Under the pieces are notes generated by a model. It was not told the origin of the DNA, made no database searches, and was given only the letters and a program-made list of their open reading frames with translations. A stretch of DNA of 64,000 bases from Flavobacterium sp. (GTDB lineage Bacteria; Bacteroidota; Bacteroidia; Flavobacteriales; Flavobacteriaceae). The stretch lies in assembly GCF_027483985.1 (NCBI RefSeq), contig NZ_JAIXTJ010000017.1:62001-126000 (forward strand), read 5' to 3'. Positions 25,785-34,779 of this stretch are shown piece after piece. Within the stretch, counting starts at the first letter, position 1; the number at the start of each line of letters is the position of its first letter. The translations under genes were made by a program, and so were the position numbers.

Positions 25785-26623
25785 ATTTTAGTAATGTACC
25801 TTTTTATTTTTATTTTTGGTTGAAACAAAAGCAACAAACTCATCCATCCTTTTAGTAAAGTAAATTTAAATTTATTACTTTTTATAGCTTGATATTGCTT
25901 AAAACGTTGCGAGTTTCCATCTTTCAAAACTTTAATATCTTCTAGTAGTAATGGAAAATGCGTTTCGAAAACTTGTTGTTTTTCTGCTTCAATTTTAAGC
26001 AGATTTTCCTTCACACTTGACATTCCGCTATTATCAAAATTTGAAATAACAAAATCTAAATGTTTGTAGGAAACATTCATTTTACAAATACAATAAATGA
26101 AAAACTCCCAATCGGAAACGATCTTAAAATGTTCAGAATAATAAAAATGCGTATCAAACAACTCACGTTTAATAAAACTTGACGGATGCGGCAATGAATC
26201 ACTTAAAAAATAGGTAAACGATAAAGTATTTGGCGGTGTCCACAATTGTGTATTGACTCCATTTAAGCTATAAATAAGATTTCCGTAATAAATTGCTGTA
26301 TTTCCATCTAAATCCTTTGCTACTTTATCAATTATGGTGTTATCGATTAAGAAATCTCTGCTATTTAAAAACATAACATAGTCACCTTTGGCAGCTTTGA
26401 TTCCTTTGTTCATAGCGTTATAAACTCCAGAATCTTTTTCTGAAATCAAATAAGCTAGTTTATCTGAATTTTGCTCGAGAAACTCTTTACTTCCATCAGT
26501 ACTTCCGCCATCAATAACTATGTATTCAAAGTCTGTATTTGACTGACTAACAACACTATTATAGGTTTTTTCTAACCCAACTAAGTCGTTGTAATTAATG
26601 GTAATAATAGATATTTTAGTCAT
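25781..26623 (-). CDS. Glycosyltransferase family 2 (WcaA-like)
   Basis: A 280-residue GT-A enzyme. It has IITINYNDLVGLEKTYNSV, the GGSTDGS loop, KDSGVYNAMNKGI (typical of the PGL/WcaA-type group) and the metal motif NSRD at residue 91, where the family has NSDD or NADD. It sits at the end of the minus-strand operon led by the SDR gene at 31417. The tail-to-tail 4-base overlap with the GT4 gene leaves no room for an intergenic terminator. Confidence 0.85.
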   Translation of the reverse strand: MTKISIITINYNDLVGLEKTYNSVVSQSNTDFEYIVIDGGSTDGSKEFLEQNSDKLAYLISEKDSGVYNAMNKGIKAAKGDYVMFLNSRDFLIDNTIIDKVAKDLDGNTAIYYGNLIYSLNGVNTQLWTPPNTLSFTYFLSDSLPHPSSFIKRELFDTHFYYSEHFKIVSDWEFFIYCICKMNVSYKHLDFVISNFDNSGMSSVKENLLKIEAEKQQVFETHFPLLLEDIKVLKDGNSQRFKQYQAIKSNKFKFTLLKGWMSLLLLFQPKIKIKRYITKI

Positions 26624-26629
26624 TATTCT

Positions 26630-27559
26630 TTATTTTACAGCCAAAAACTTCTCGTTATATACTTTGGTGATTCCTTCTCTTAATTCAATAGAATATCTCC
26701 AACCTAGATTGGTAAGCTTAGTAATATCGGTAAGTTTTCTTGGAGTTCCATTGGGTTTCGATTCATCAAAAACAATATCTCCTTCAAATCCTACAATATC
26801 TTTTATTAGATAAGCCAAATCCTTAATTGAAATCTCAACGCCAGTTCCAATGTTAACAAAACCTTTTTCATTGTAATGTTCCATTAAATAGACACAAGCA
26901 TTAGCCATATCTGTTGCGTGAAGAAACTCTCTTAAAGGAGTTCCTGTTCCCCAAACCACTACATTATCTGAATTATTGATTTTAGCTTCGTGGAATTTTC
27001 TAATCAAAGCAGGTAAAACGTGCGAATTTTCTAAATCATAATTGTCGTTAAATCCGTAAAGATTGGTTGGCATTACAGATATAAAATTACAACCATATTG
27101 GTATCTGTAGGCATCACACATTTTTATACCCGAGATTTTAGCTATTGCATAAGGTTCATTAGTTTCCTCAAGAAGTCCTGTCAAAAGATAGTCTTCTTTC
27201 AAGGGTTGCGGTGCAAGTTTAGGATAAATACAAGTTGATCCTAAAAACAAAAGTTTTTTAACACCTGATTTGTAACTGTGATGGATCACATTGCTTTGAA
27301 TGAGTATATTTTCATAGATAAAATCAGCTCTGTAGGTATTATTTGCAATAATGCCGCCAACTTTGGCTGCCGCTAAAAAAACATATTCCGGTTTTTCGAT
27401 TTCAAAAAACTCAGCAACTTTGGCTTGATCTATTAAATTTAGTTCGCTTGAAGTTCGGGTTATAATATTAGTATAACCTTTACTTTTTAAGTCATTAACG
27501 ATGGCGCTTCCAACCATTCCGCGATGACCAGCTACAAATATTTTTGAATTATGATTCAT
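26630..27559 (-). CDS. fcl: GDP-L-fucose synthase-like epimerase/reductase
   Basis: A 309-residue short-chain dehydrogenase. It has FVAGHRGMVGSAIV, the AAKVGGI loop, the active-site SSTCIYP-like segment and YAIAKISG with catalytic Tyr-x3-Lys. Fcl converts GDP-4-keto-6-deoxymannose into GDP-L-fucose by 3,5-epimerisation and reduction. In a colitose pathway the closely related ColC acts on the 3-deoxy product of ColD, so this gene may do either. It lies 8 bases downstream of gmd (start 27559, gmd stop 27566). Confidence 0.9.
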   Translation of the reverse strand: MNHNSKIFVAGHRGMVGSAIVNDLKSKGYTNIITRTSSELNLIDQAKVAEFFEIEKPEYVFLAAAKVGGIIANNTYRADFIYENILIQSNVIHHSYKSGVKKLLFLGSTCIYPKLAPQPLKEDYLLTGLLEETNEPYAIAKISGIKMCDAYRYQYGCNFISVMPTNLYGFNDNYDLENSHVLPALIRKFHEAKINNSDNVVVWGTGTPLREFLHATDMANACVYLMEHYNEKGFVNIGTGVEISIKDLAYLIKDIVGFEGDIVFDESKPNGTPRKLTDITKLTNLGWRYSIELREGITKVYNEKFLAVK

Positions 27560-27565
27560 TAATTA

Positions 27566-28657
27566 TTATGCTTTGTAATTCAATAAATATTTTTCTTTTT
27601 TAAAAATCTCTACATCGGCCTGAACCATTTCTTTCACCAACATATCTAGCGTATATTTTGGTGTCCATCCTAATTTAGTTTTGGCCTTCGTATTGTCGCC
27701 AATAAGCAAATCAACCTCAGTTGGTCTAAAATAAGTTGGATCAATTTGTAAAACTACTTGACCAATTTTAAACTGATAATCAGGATTAGAAGACGAAATC
27801 ACAATTCCTTTTTCACCAACACCTTCGCCTTTGAATTCAAGTTCTACTCCTACTTCTCTGAAAGCCATTCTGATAAACTCTCTTACAGGCGTTGTAACAC
27901 CTGTTGAAATTACAAAATCTTCTGGTTTATCTTGTTGTAACATCAACCACATTGCCTCAACATAGTCTTTTGCGTGACCCCAATCTCTTTGAGAGTCAAT
28001 ATTTCCCATATAAAGGGTTTCTTGCATTCCTAAAGCCATTTGAGCAACACCTCTAGTAATTTTTCTGGTTACAAAAGTTTCACCTCTTAACGGACTTTCG
28101 TGATTAAAAAGAATACCATTACACGCATACATATCATAAGCTTCTCTGTAATTGACAGTAATCCAGTAAGCGTACATTTTAGCTACAGCATAAGGTGAAC
28201 GCGGATAAAATGGTGTTGTTTCCTTTTGCGGAACTTCTTGAACCAAACCATATAATTCTGAAGTTGACGCTTGATAAATTCTTGTTTTTTTAGTCAATCC
28301 AAGTAATCTTACAGCATCTAGAATTCTTAATGTTCCAATTCCATCCGTATTAGCGGTATATTCTGGTACATCAAAACTTACTTTTACATGACTCATTGCA
28401 CCTAAATTATAAATTTCATCAGGCTGAATTTCTTGAATGATTCTAATCAAATTAGTAGAATCACTTAAATCACCATAATGCAATTTAAATTTTTGATTAT
28501 CAATATGCGGATCTTCATAAAGATGGTCAATTCTTTGCGTATTAAACAAAGAACTTCTTCTTTTTACTCCGTGTACCATATAACCTTTTGACAATAATAA
28601 TTCGGCTAAATAAGCTCCATCTTGTCCTGTAATTCCTGTAATTAATGCTACTTTCAT
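27566..28657 (-). CDS. gmd: GDP-mannose 4,6-dehydratase
   Basis: A 363-residue short-chain dehydrogenase that makes GDP-4-keto-6-deoxymannose from GDP-mannose. It has the signature [16 protein letters not shown], the VKRRSS phosphate-binding stretch, the catalytic STSELYG and [10 protein letters not shown], and the [16 protein letters not shown] segment. Length and motifs are a close match to the family. It follows colD after 12 bases and precedes the fcl-like gene in the operon. Confidence 0.97.
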   Translation of the reverse strand: MKVALITGITGQDGAYLAELLLSKGYMVHGVKRRSSLFNTQRIDHLYEDPHIDNQKFKLHYGDLSDSTNLIRIIQEIQPDEIYNLGAMSHVKVSFDVPEYTANTDGIGTLRILDAVRLLGLTKKTRIYQASTSELYGLVQEVPQKETTPFYPRSPYAVAKMYAYWITVNYREAYDMYACNGILFNHESPLRGETFVTRKITRGVAQMALGMQETLYMGNIDSQRDWGHAKDYVEAMWLMLQQDKPEDFVISTGVTTPVREFIRMAFREVGVELEFKGEGVGEKGIVISSSNPDYQFKIGQVVLQIDPTYFRPTEVDLLIGDNTKAKTKLGWTPKYTLDMLVKEMVQADVEIFKKEKYLLNYKA

Positions 28658-28669
28658 TATGATTTTATT

Positions 28670-29833
28670 TTAGAAAAACTTAGGAATTGCAACTTCCATA
28701 AATTTCTCTGTTACAAATTTAATTTTTTCTTCGTTGATGTAAAGGTGGTTTGGTAGGTAAAGACCGTAATCGTGCACTATATCAGCAACTTCAAGTGGTG
28801 TATATCCAAATCGCTTTATCCAGAAGGGTTGTTTTCCCATTGAACCACAAATTAAAGGTCTAACTTCAATGTCGTTTTTCTTTAAATGGTTAAAAACCTC
28901 TACTCTATTTTCTACAATTGTTCCGAAGGCAAAACTCGATAATTGATTGTATTGACTTTCTTGGCTCCAAAATTTGTCACCCAAGTACTTCTTGTATAAT
29001 TTAAAATTTTCTTCTCTTACTTTCGTGATTTCGTCCATTTTAGTCAGCTGACTTATTCCTAAAAAGGCATTTAAGTCTGTTGAACGCAAATTAAATCCAG
29101 GATAATAGAAAGTATAAAACTCTCTAACCTCATCAATATTGAAGGTTTCTTTCCATTCGTTTTTAAAATTACTATCAACATCTCTTGACCAACCGTGCGA
29201 ACGAATAGACAACATTAAATTATAAAGTTTAGTATCATTGGTAGTCACAGCACCACCTTCGATAGTAGAAATGTGGTGACCATAGTAAAATGAAAACGAA
29301 CCTGCTAAAGATAAATTTCCAGCTTTTCTTCCGTCAGTATTTGATGTACCAAGTGCTTCGCAGGCATCTTCAATTAACAAAACATCATATTTTTGACACA
29401 ATTTGGTAATTGCATCCATATCGTTAAGATGTGCTAGTACGTGAACAATAATTAACAAGGCTGGTTTTTCTTTGATGAAAAGTTCTTCAAGCATAGCAAC
29501 ATCTAAACCTAAACTCTTTTTATCACTATCACATAATAAAACATCAAATCCGAATTGCAAAAAAGGAGAAAGTGTTGTAATCCAACTTATTGCTGGTACA
29601 ACAACTTTTTTGTTTTTTAGATAATTTCCTTCTAGTAAGGAATAAGCCATTAATAAATTGGCTGATGAACCACTATTTACCATTACACAATGCTTAGTAC
29701 CAGTGTAAGCAGCAAATTGTTTTTCAAATTCAACAACTAGTGGACCTTTTGTTAATTGAGGTGCACTCGGAATCCATTGGCTTAAAGCTACTAATTCTTC
29801 TTGAGTTATGGTATTTTCTGCTAATCTTATCAT
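28670..29833 (-). CDS. colD: DegT-fold PLP enzyme, ColD-like sugar 3-dehydratase (Lys replaced by His)
   Basis: A 387-residue PLP-fold protein of the DegT/DnrJ/EryC1 group. The fold motifs are present (NSGSSANLL, LIEDACEALG), but the PLP-binding Lys is replaced: the segment reads SFYYGHHISTIEGG with His186-His187. That exchange marks ColD, which removes the 3-hydroxyl of GDP-4-keto-6-deoxymannose on the way to GDP-colitose, and E1-type dehydratases. It does not act as an aminotransferase. Placement next to gmd supplies its substrate. Other 3-deoxy sugars remain possible. Confidence 0.8.
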   Translation of the reverse strand: MIRLAENTITQEELVALSQWIPSAPQLTKGPLVVEFEKQFAAYTGTKHCVMVNSGSSANLLMAYSLLEGNYLKNKKVVVPAISWITTLSPFLQFGFDVLLCDSDKKSLGLDVAMLEELFIKEKPALLIIVHVLAHLNDMDAITKLCQKYDVLLIEDACEALGTSNTDGRKAGNLSLAGSFSFYYGHHISTIEGGAVTTNDTKLYNLMLSIRSHGWSRDVDSNFKNEWKETFNIDEVREFYTFYYPGFNLRSTDLNAFLGISQLTKMDEITKVREENFKLYKKYLGDKFWSQESQYNQLSSFAFGTIVENRVEVFNHLKKNDIEVRPLICGSMGKQPFWIKRFGYTPLEVADIVHDYGLYLPNHLYINEEKIKFVTEKFMEVAIPKFF

Positions 29834-29835
29834 TT

Positions 29836-30636
29836 CTATTTTTTAATTTTAAATTTTTTGATCAATGAAAATAAATTGTATTCTTTAATGATTTTAGACA
29901 AATAAAAATACACTCTAGCGTCATTGTATGCGTTTTTAATTTTCTTCTGTTTTGAGGAATCCGACAAGGCATCAATTGTAATAGACTTATCGTGGGCTCT
30001 AAATATTGCTAATGGTTCGTTGATAAAACCATAAGACGGATAATCGATACAACTCATAATCGAAAACAAAATATCTGGACCAACACCGTGATATTCATTT
30101 TGAGTAAAAGGAACTTTCCCAACAAATAAATTATCTAAAAGCTGTTTTTTTCTAAAAATAACTGCACCTGGCGAAACCATATTGCTAGTACTAAACTTTA
30201 AAAAATTCTTAACTGGAAAAACTCCAGAAGCATTATTTAAATTGAATAAGTTATCGCTGTATTCTTTTTGATTTTCATAATATACTGTAGCATTTGAAAA
30301 AACAAATCCCACATTTTCGTCAAATAATTTAACACAATCTTCTATAAAATTAGGCTTTATCCAATCATCATCATAGTTAATATGAATCAAATCATTTGAA
30401 CAATGCAAAATTCCATCCATCCAACAAAAATGAACACCCGAATCTAATGTTCTTCTAACATATTTAATTCTGTCGCCATATTTTTTAACAACTTCAGGTG
30501 TATTATCTGTACTACCATGATCGCATACTATAATTTCACACGCTTGTGTTTGCGCTAAGCACGAATCAATACATTCCACTAAATAATCAGCCCTATTGAA
30601 TGTTGGTATTACTATGGAAACTTGTTTGTTAGTCAT
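29836..30636 (-). CDS. Glycosyltransferase family 2
   Basis: A 266-residue GT-A enzyme. It has SIVIPTFNRADYLVECIDS, DHGSTDNT, GDRIKYVRR and a metal motif in HINYDDDW (DDD near residue 91). It may transfer the deoxysugar made by the surrounding genes; that is inference. It overlaps the end of the preceding SDR gene by 8 bases and is 2 bases from colD, so these three are co-transcribed. Confidence 0.88.
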   Translation of the reverse strand: MTNKQVSIVIPTFNRADYLVECIDSCLAQTQACEIIVCDHGSTDNTPEVVKKYGDRIKYVRRTLDSGVHFCWMDGILHCSNDLIHINYDDDWIKPNFIEDCVKLFDENVGFVFSNATVYYENQKEYSDNLFNLNNASGVFPVKNFLKFSTSNMVSPGAVIFRKKQLLDNLFVGKVPFTQNEYHGVGPDILFSIMSCIDYPSYGFINEPLAIFRAHDKSITIDALSDSSKQKKIKNAYNDARVYFYLSKIIKEYNLFSLIKKFKIKK

Positions 30637-31417
30637 TTTTTAATATTGAATTTAATAAGGAAATATCGGCATTTAAATGGTTCACATTTTCAGTAGCATC
30701 AAAATCAAAATTTATTTTTTGAGGCGCTATTTTTTGTGCAAAATCAATAATTTTTATAGATTGACCAGAAGCTATATTGATAGTTCCTTCACAATTACCA
30801 AGAACTAATTTTATAATGATATCGCATACTTCTTCGGCATTTAAAAAATCTCTTGTTGAATTGGCTCCAAATAATTTGAAAGGTAATGATAAATCTTCCT
30901 CTTCAAATCGTTTTATCAAATTTGGATACAGAAATGGCGGTTTTTGTGAATGATGATAAAAACTAAAAATCCTTCCGATACACAAATTAATATTTGAATA
31001 TTTCTTTTTGAAATCATTCAGAATCAGTTCCGACATCCACTTTGTAAGTCCGTATGAATTAATTGGACTAATAGCATCGGTTTCTTTAATTGCTGATGCT
31101 GAACTAGCATAAACGTGGCTTGAACTTGCATAAAAAAAGCCAATAGGTTGGTCATACTTTTTTATAGCTTTAACAAGATTTATGGTACCTGAAATGTTGA
31201 TATCATAGGCTTCATCGATATTATTTTCAACATCAGAAACTGCAACTTTAGAAGCCAAATGAATAATATAATTTAACTTATTATCGCGAACCCAATTCAA
31301 CACAGCCTTATCGTCTCGAATATCTGTAGTAAGTCTAGAAAAAGCTATATTTTGTTTTTCTAGTTTATCACAAATGATGCTGCCTAAAACACCTGTAGAG
31401 CCCGTAATACCTATCAT
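30629..31417 (-). CDS. NAD-dependent epimerase/reductase (SDR), candidate ColC or deoxysugar reductase
   Basis: A 262-residue extended short-chain dehydrogenase. It has ITGSTGVLGSIICDKL, the HLASKVAVSD loop, ASSSHVYASS and catalytic YGLTKW (Tyr-x3-Lys). It is shorter than Gmd or Fcl, closer to reductases such as Rmd or RmlD, so it could be the final 4-reductase of the deoxysugar pathway. It is the first gene of the six-gene operon, with a TATCTTTG -7 box at 31483-31490. Assignment to ColC is not certain because the fcl-like gene could also be ColC. Confidence 0.75.
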   Translation of the reverse strand: MIGITGSTGVLGSIICDKLEKQNIAFSRLTTDIRDDKAVLNWVRDNKLNYIIHLASKVAVSDVENNIDEAYDINISGTINLVKAIKKYDQPIGFFYASSSHVYASSASAIKETDAISPINSYGLTKWMSELILNDFKKKYSNINLCIGRIFSFYHHSQKPPFLYPNLIKRFEEEDLSLPFKLFGANSTRDFLNAEEVCDIIIKLVLGNCEGTINIASGQSIKIIDFAQKIAPQKINFDFDATENVNHLNADISLLNSILKND

Positions 31418-31482
31418 TAAAATGCGAATTTTAAAATATCAATCAGAAAAACACATTTAAATTGTGATGTTTTTTCCAACAA

Positions 31483-31490
31483 CAAAGATA
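31483..31490 (-). promoter_or_regulatory. -7 box of the deoxysugar/colD operon
   Basis: The minus strand reads TATCTTTG, a full match, ending 66 bases before the SDR ATG. Confidence 0.5.
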
Positions 31491-31559
31491 ATTTATTTAG
31501 CAAAAAAAACTAACGATTGAAGAAAATAAAGCAGTTTCACAAATTAAATAGTAAAGTTA

Positions 31560-31567
31560 TATCTTTG
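31560..31567 (+). promoter_or_regulatory. -7 box of the Sua5/YciO/YrdC gene
   Basis: TATCTTTG, a full match, ends 22 bases before the ATG. Confidence 0.55.
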
Positions 31568-31588
31568 CAATAAAGAAAACAAAGGTTT

Positions 31589-32158
31589 ATGAGTGATATA
31601 AATACTGAAGTACACAATGCATATGAAGTTATAAAAAACGGCGGAATCATCCTTTATCCAACGGATACCGTTTGGGGAATTGGTTGTGATGCATCTAATG
31701 CGGAAGCAGTTGCGAAAATTTATGCATTAAAACAGCGCGACGATTCTAAAAGTATGATTGTATTAATGAATGGTGAAAAAATGATGTATAATGTTTTCAA
31801 AGAAATACCCGATGTTGCTTGGGAAATATGGGATTTATCCGAAAAACCTACTACTTTAATTTTAGATAACCCGAGAAATGTTGCAGAAAATGTAATTGCC
31901 GAGGATAAAACATTGGGCGTTAGATTGGTTAAAGAACCCTTTTGCTTTAAACTAATGGAACGAATGAAGCGACCATTGGTTTCGACATCAGCTAATATTT
32001 CGGGTATGTTTTCACCTAAAACTTTTAAAGAAATTAGTCCCGAAATTATTAATGGTGTTGACTATGTCGTAAATTTGCAACAAGATAAAGTTTGCAAAAA
32101 TCCATCAACAATCATCAAACTTTCGTTAGATAATCAGGTTAAAATTATACGTAAATAG
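31589..32158 (+). CDS. tsaC: L-threonylcarbamoyladenylate synthase (Sua5/YciO/YrdC)
   Basis: A 189-residue enzyme that makes threonylcarbamoyl-AMP for the t6A37 tRNA modification. It has the conserved YPTDTVWGIGCDASN, the K-R-D/K-S motif ALKQRDDSKSM, and the PLVSTSANISG segment that binds the carbamoyl-adenylate. The C-terminal Sua5 extension is absent, so it is the short TsaC type. It is followed after 55 bases by the cca gene, with a CAGT-rich stretch in the gap. Confidence 0.93.
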   Translation: MSDINTEVHNAYEVIKNGGIILYPTDTVWGIGCDASNAEAVAKIYALKQRDDSKSMIVLMNGEKMMYNVFKEIPDVAWEIWDLSEKPTTLILDNPRNVAENVIAEDKTLGVRLVKEPFCFKLMERMKRPLVSTSANISGMFSPKTFKEISPEIINGVDYVVNLQQDKVCKNPSTIIKLSLDNQVKIIRK

Positions 32159-32164
32159 TTTGCA

Positions 32165-32212
32165 ATCGCAGTCACAGTTTTCAGTTGATTAAACTGAAAT
32201 TGAAATCATTAC
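32165..32212. repeat. CAGT-rich intergenic stretch
   Basis: The tsaC-cca gap contains CAGTCACAGTTTTCAGTTG followed by AAACTGAAA. The same words recur, rearranged, at 63146-63183. Similar short strings are common between genes of Flavobacterium; no function is shown. Confidence 0.4.
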
Positions 32213-32213
32213 A

Positions 32214-33638
32214 ATGAATTACACAAAAGCACTTACTAATCCTATTTTTAAAATTATTACTCAAGCCAGCCAAGAACTAAACGTTGAAAGTTTTGTCATT
32301 GGTGGATTTGTTCGTGATTACTTACTTGAACGAGATTTTAAAAAAGATATTGACATTGTCGCAGTTGGATCAGGAATTGACTTGGCGTTGAAAGTTTCTG
32401 AATTACTTCCAAACAAACCCAAAGTACAGGTTTTTAAGAACTATGGAACAGCAATGTTGCGTTTCAACGAAATTGATATCGAATTTGTTGGTGCGCGCAA
32501 AGAATCTTACAATCAAGATAGTCGTAATCCGATAGTTGAAAACGGAACTTTGGAAGACGATCAAAACCGACGTGATTTTACAATTAATGCTTTGGCTTTT
32601 TCTTTGAACGAAAACAACTATGGCGCATTAGTTGATCCGTTTAATGGACTCGTTGATTTGCAAAACAAGACCATTAAAACTCCTTTAAATCCAGATATTA
32701 CTTATTCAGACGATCCTTTGCGAATGTTAAGAGGAATTCGATTTGCAACACAATTAAAATTTACTATTGAAGCCGAATCTCTTGAGGCCATAACTAGAAA
32801 TAAGGAACGAATCAAAATCATTTCTGGCGAACGTATAGTTGATGAATTAAATAAAATTTTAGCGACTGATAAACCATCTATCGGATTTTTACTTTTGTAT
32901 AAAACCGGACTTTTAGACCTCATTTTGCCAGAATTAACTGCGTTAAACAACGTTGAAGAAATTGAAGGACATACGCACAAAAATAATTTTTATCATACGT
33001 TAGAAGTTGTTGATAATATTTGCCCTCATACAGATGATGTGTGGTTGCGTTGGTCAGCATTATTGCACGACATTGGAAAAGCTCCAACAAAAAAATTCAA
33101 CAAAAAACAAGGCTGGACGTTTCACGGTCACGAATTTTTGGGTGGTAAAATGACCAAGAAAATTTTTGAAAGATTACACATGCCTTTGAACAACAAACTA
33201 AAATTTGTTCAAAAAATGGTGACAATGAGTTCAAGACCAATTGTTTTGGCCGAAGATATTGTAACTGATTCTGCTGTTAGACGTTTGGTTTTTGATGCTG
33301 GAGAAGATGTCGATAATTTGATGACTTTGTGCGAAGCTGATATCACAACAAAAAATCCGAAGAAATTCAAAAAATACCACGATAACTTTGATATTGTTCG
33401 AAAGAAAATAATTGAGGTTGAAGAACGCGATCATGTTAGACAATTTCAACCACCAATATCAGGTGAAGAAATTATGGAACTATTCAATTTAAAACCTTCT
33501 AAAGAAATTGGAATGTTAAAGGAATCAGTTAAAGAAGCCATTTTAGATGGAAAAATTCCAAATGAATACCAAGCAGCTTTTGATTTTGTTATGAAAAAAG
33601 CAGCCAAAATGGGACTGCAAAAAACTAGTGAAAATTAA
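32214..33638 (+). CDS. cca: CCA tRNA nucleotidyltransferase with HD domain
   Basis: A 474-residue enzyme that adds or repairs the 3' CCA end of tRNA. The N-terminal head has the nucleotidyltransferase motif VIGGFVRDYLL with KDIDIVAVG (two catalytic Asp), then NRRDFTINALAF and YSDDPLRMLRGIRFA. The C-terminal half carries an HD phosphohydrolase domain (LLHDIGKAPT). The two-domain layout matches the class II bacterial form in Bacteroidota. It is co-directional with tsaC. Confidence 0.95.
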   Translation: MNYTKALTNPIFKIITQASQELNVESFVIGGFVRDYLLERDFKKDIDIVAVGSGIDLALKVSELLPNKPKVQVFKNYGTAMLRFNEIDIEFVGARKESYNQDSRNPIVENGTLEDDQNRRDFTINALAFSLNENNYGALVDPFNGLVDLQNKTIKTPLNPDITYSDDPLRMLRGIRFATQLKFTIEAESLEAITRNKERIKIISGERIVDELNKILATDKPSIGFLLLYKTGLLDLILPELTALNNVEEIEGHTHKNNFYHTLEVVDNICPHTDDVWLRWSALLHDIGKAPTKKFNKKQGWTFHGHEFLGGKMTKKIFERLHMPLNNKLKFVQKMVTMSSRPIVLAEDIVTDSAVRRLVFDAGEDVDNLMTLCEADITTKNPKKFKKYHDNFDIVRKKIIEVEERDHVRQFQPPISGEEIMELFNLKPSKEIGMLKESVKEAILDGKIPNEYQAAFDFVMKKAAKMGLQKTSEN

Positions 33639-33682
33639 TTGTAGATTAACTTTTGTTATAGTTTTCTAACAGAAACATTAAA

Positions 33683-33690
33683 TAAATTTG
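33683..33690 (+). promoter_or_regulatory. -7 box of the heme A synthase gene
   Basis: TAAATTTG, a full match, ends 16 bases before the chosen ATG at 33706. Because it covers the alternative upstream start at 33688, it supports the shorter product. Confidence 0.55.
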
Positions 33691-33705
33691 CATAAAATTA
33701 CAACG

Positions 33706-34725
33706 ATGAAAAAATACTTCTTAAGATCTGCAACGATAGCTTTAATTCTTGTATATCTTGTTGTTTTTGCTGGTGCATTTGTGCGACTAACCGGCTCAGG
33801 AATGGGTTGTCCCGATTGGCCGAAGTGTTTTGGATATTACATTCCTCCAACTCAAGAAAAAGAGTTGTTATTTACTGCTGCCAAAGAGTATGATAAAGGT
33901 CAAGTAATCATTAAAGATGAATCCCTTTTAGTAGCCAAAAAAGATTTTATATCAAAAACCACTTTCGATGCATCGGATTGGGAATCATATACTAAACACG
34001 ACTATGCCATTTTTAATCCATTACACACTTGGGTTGAATATATTAATCGCCTTTTTGGAGCATTAGCAGGAGTTGCTTGTATCATCACTTTTATTCTTTC
34101 GTTTTGGTATTGGAAAGAAAATAAAAAATTAATTGTCCTTACTTTTTTAGTTTGCGTCCTAATGGGATTTCAAGCTTGGTTGGGCAAAACTGTAGTTGAT
34201 TCTGTTTTAAATCCGGTTAAAATTACAACTCATATGTTGGCTGCATTGCTGATAATAGCCTTTCAATTGATTACCATTTATGCTGTTAAAAAAGATAAAC
34301 AATCACTGCTTTTTGATTCTAAATTCAATTGGTTTTTAATCCTATCATTGGTTTTAACATTGGTTCAGATTGTTCTTGGAACAAGTGTTCGCGAGCACGT
34401 AGACACCGTTTCAGAAACTGGTGCACCTGAAGTTTTATGGCTACAAAATCCAAGTATTTCTTTTTACATCCATAGAAGTTTTTCGATTATTGTTTTATTG
34501 GTTAATGGCTATTTATTCCTTAGAGTTAGAAAATTGAACTTAGGATTTGGCGCAATAAATTGGGTATTATTTTTACTTGTAATTGAAATTATTTCTGGAA
34601 TTGCGATGTATTATTTTGACTTTCCTTTCGGAACGCAAACCATTCATATTGTTCTTGCAACACTGCTGTTTGGGGTTCAGTTTTATATGATTTTGCAATC
34701 TAATAGACAAAAAATCAAATTATAA
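33706..34725 (+). CDS. ctaA: Heme A synthase (COX15/CtaA family)
   Basis: A 339-residue inner-membrane protein with about eight helices. It has the conserved RLTGSGMGCPDWPKC at residues 27-41 (with the Cys pair), His in HTWVEYINRLFG, His in TTHMLAALL, HRSFSI and QTIHIVLATLLFG, which are the heme-ligand histidines. The enzyme oxidises heme O to heme A for the aa3 oxidase, so the cell carries, or once carried, a second oxidase type besides cbb3. The M1 form at 33688 is rejected because it falls in the promoter. Confidence 0.93.
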   Translation: MKKYFLRSATIALILVYLVVFAGAFVRLTGSGMGCPDWPKCFGYYIPPTQEKELLFTAAKEYDKGQVIIKDESLLVAKKDFISKTTFDASDWESYTKHDYAIFNPLHTWVEYINRLFGALAGVACIITFILSFWYWKENKKLIVLTFLVCVLMGFQAWLGKTVVDSVLNPVKITTHMLAALLIIAFQLITIYAVKKDKQSLLFDSKFNWFLILSLVLTLVQIVLGTSVREHVDTVSETGAPEVLWLQNPSISFYIHRSFSIIVLLVNGYLFLRVRKLNLGFGAINWVLFLLVIEIISGIAMYYFDFPFGTQTIHIVLATLLFGVQFYMILQSNRQKIKL

Positions 34726-34728
34726 AAG

Positions 34729-34736
34729 TATCTTTG
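34729..34736 (+). promoter_or_regulatory. -7 box of the CDP-alcohol phosphotransferase gene
   Basis: TATCTTTG, a full match, ends 44 bases before the chosen ATG at 34780. Confidence 0.5.
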
Positions 34737-34779
34737 CGCCCTGACTATATTGTCGCATCTTTTAGATTTTAAGTATTTA

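Noticed and set aside
26630..27559. Firm naming of this gene as colC
   Set aside because: It has all Fcl features, and a second SDR at 30629 could equally be the colitose reductase, so only the Fcl-like label is safe.
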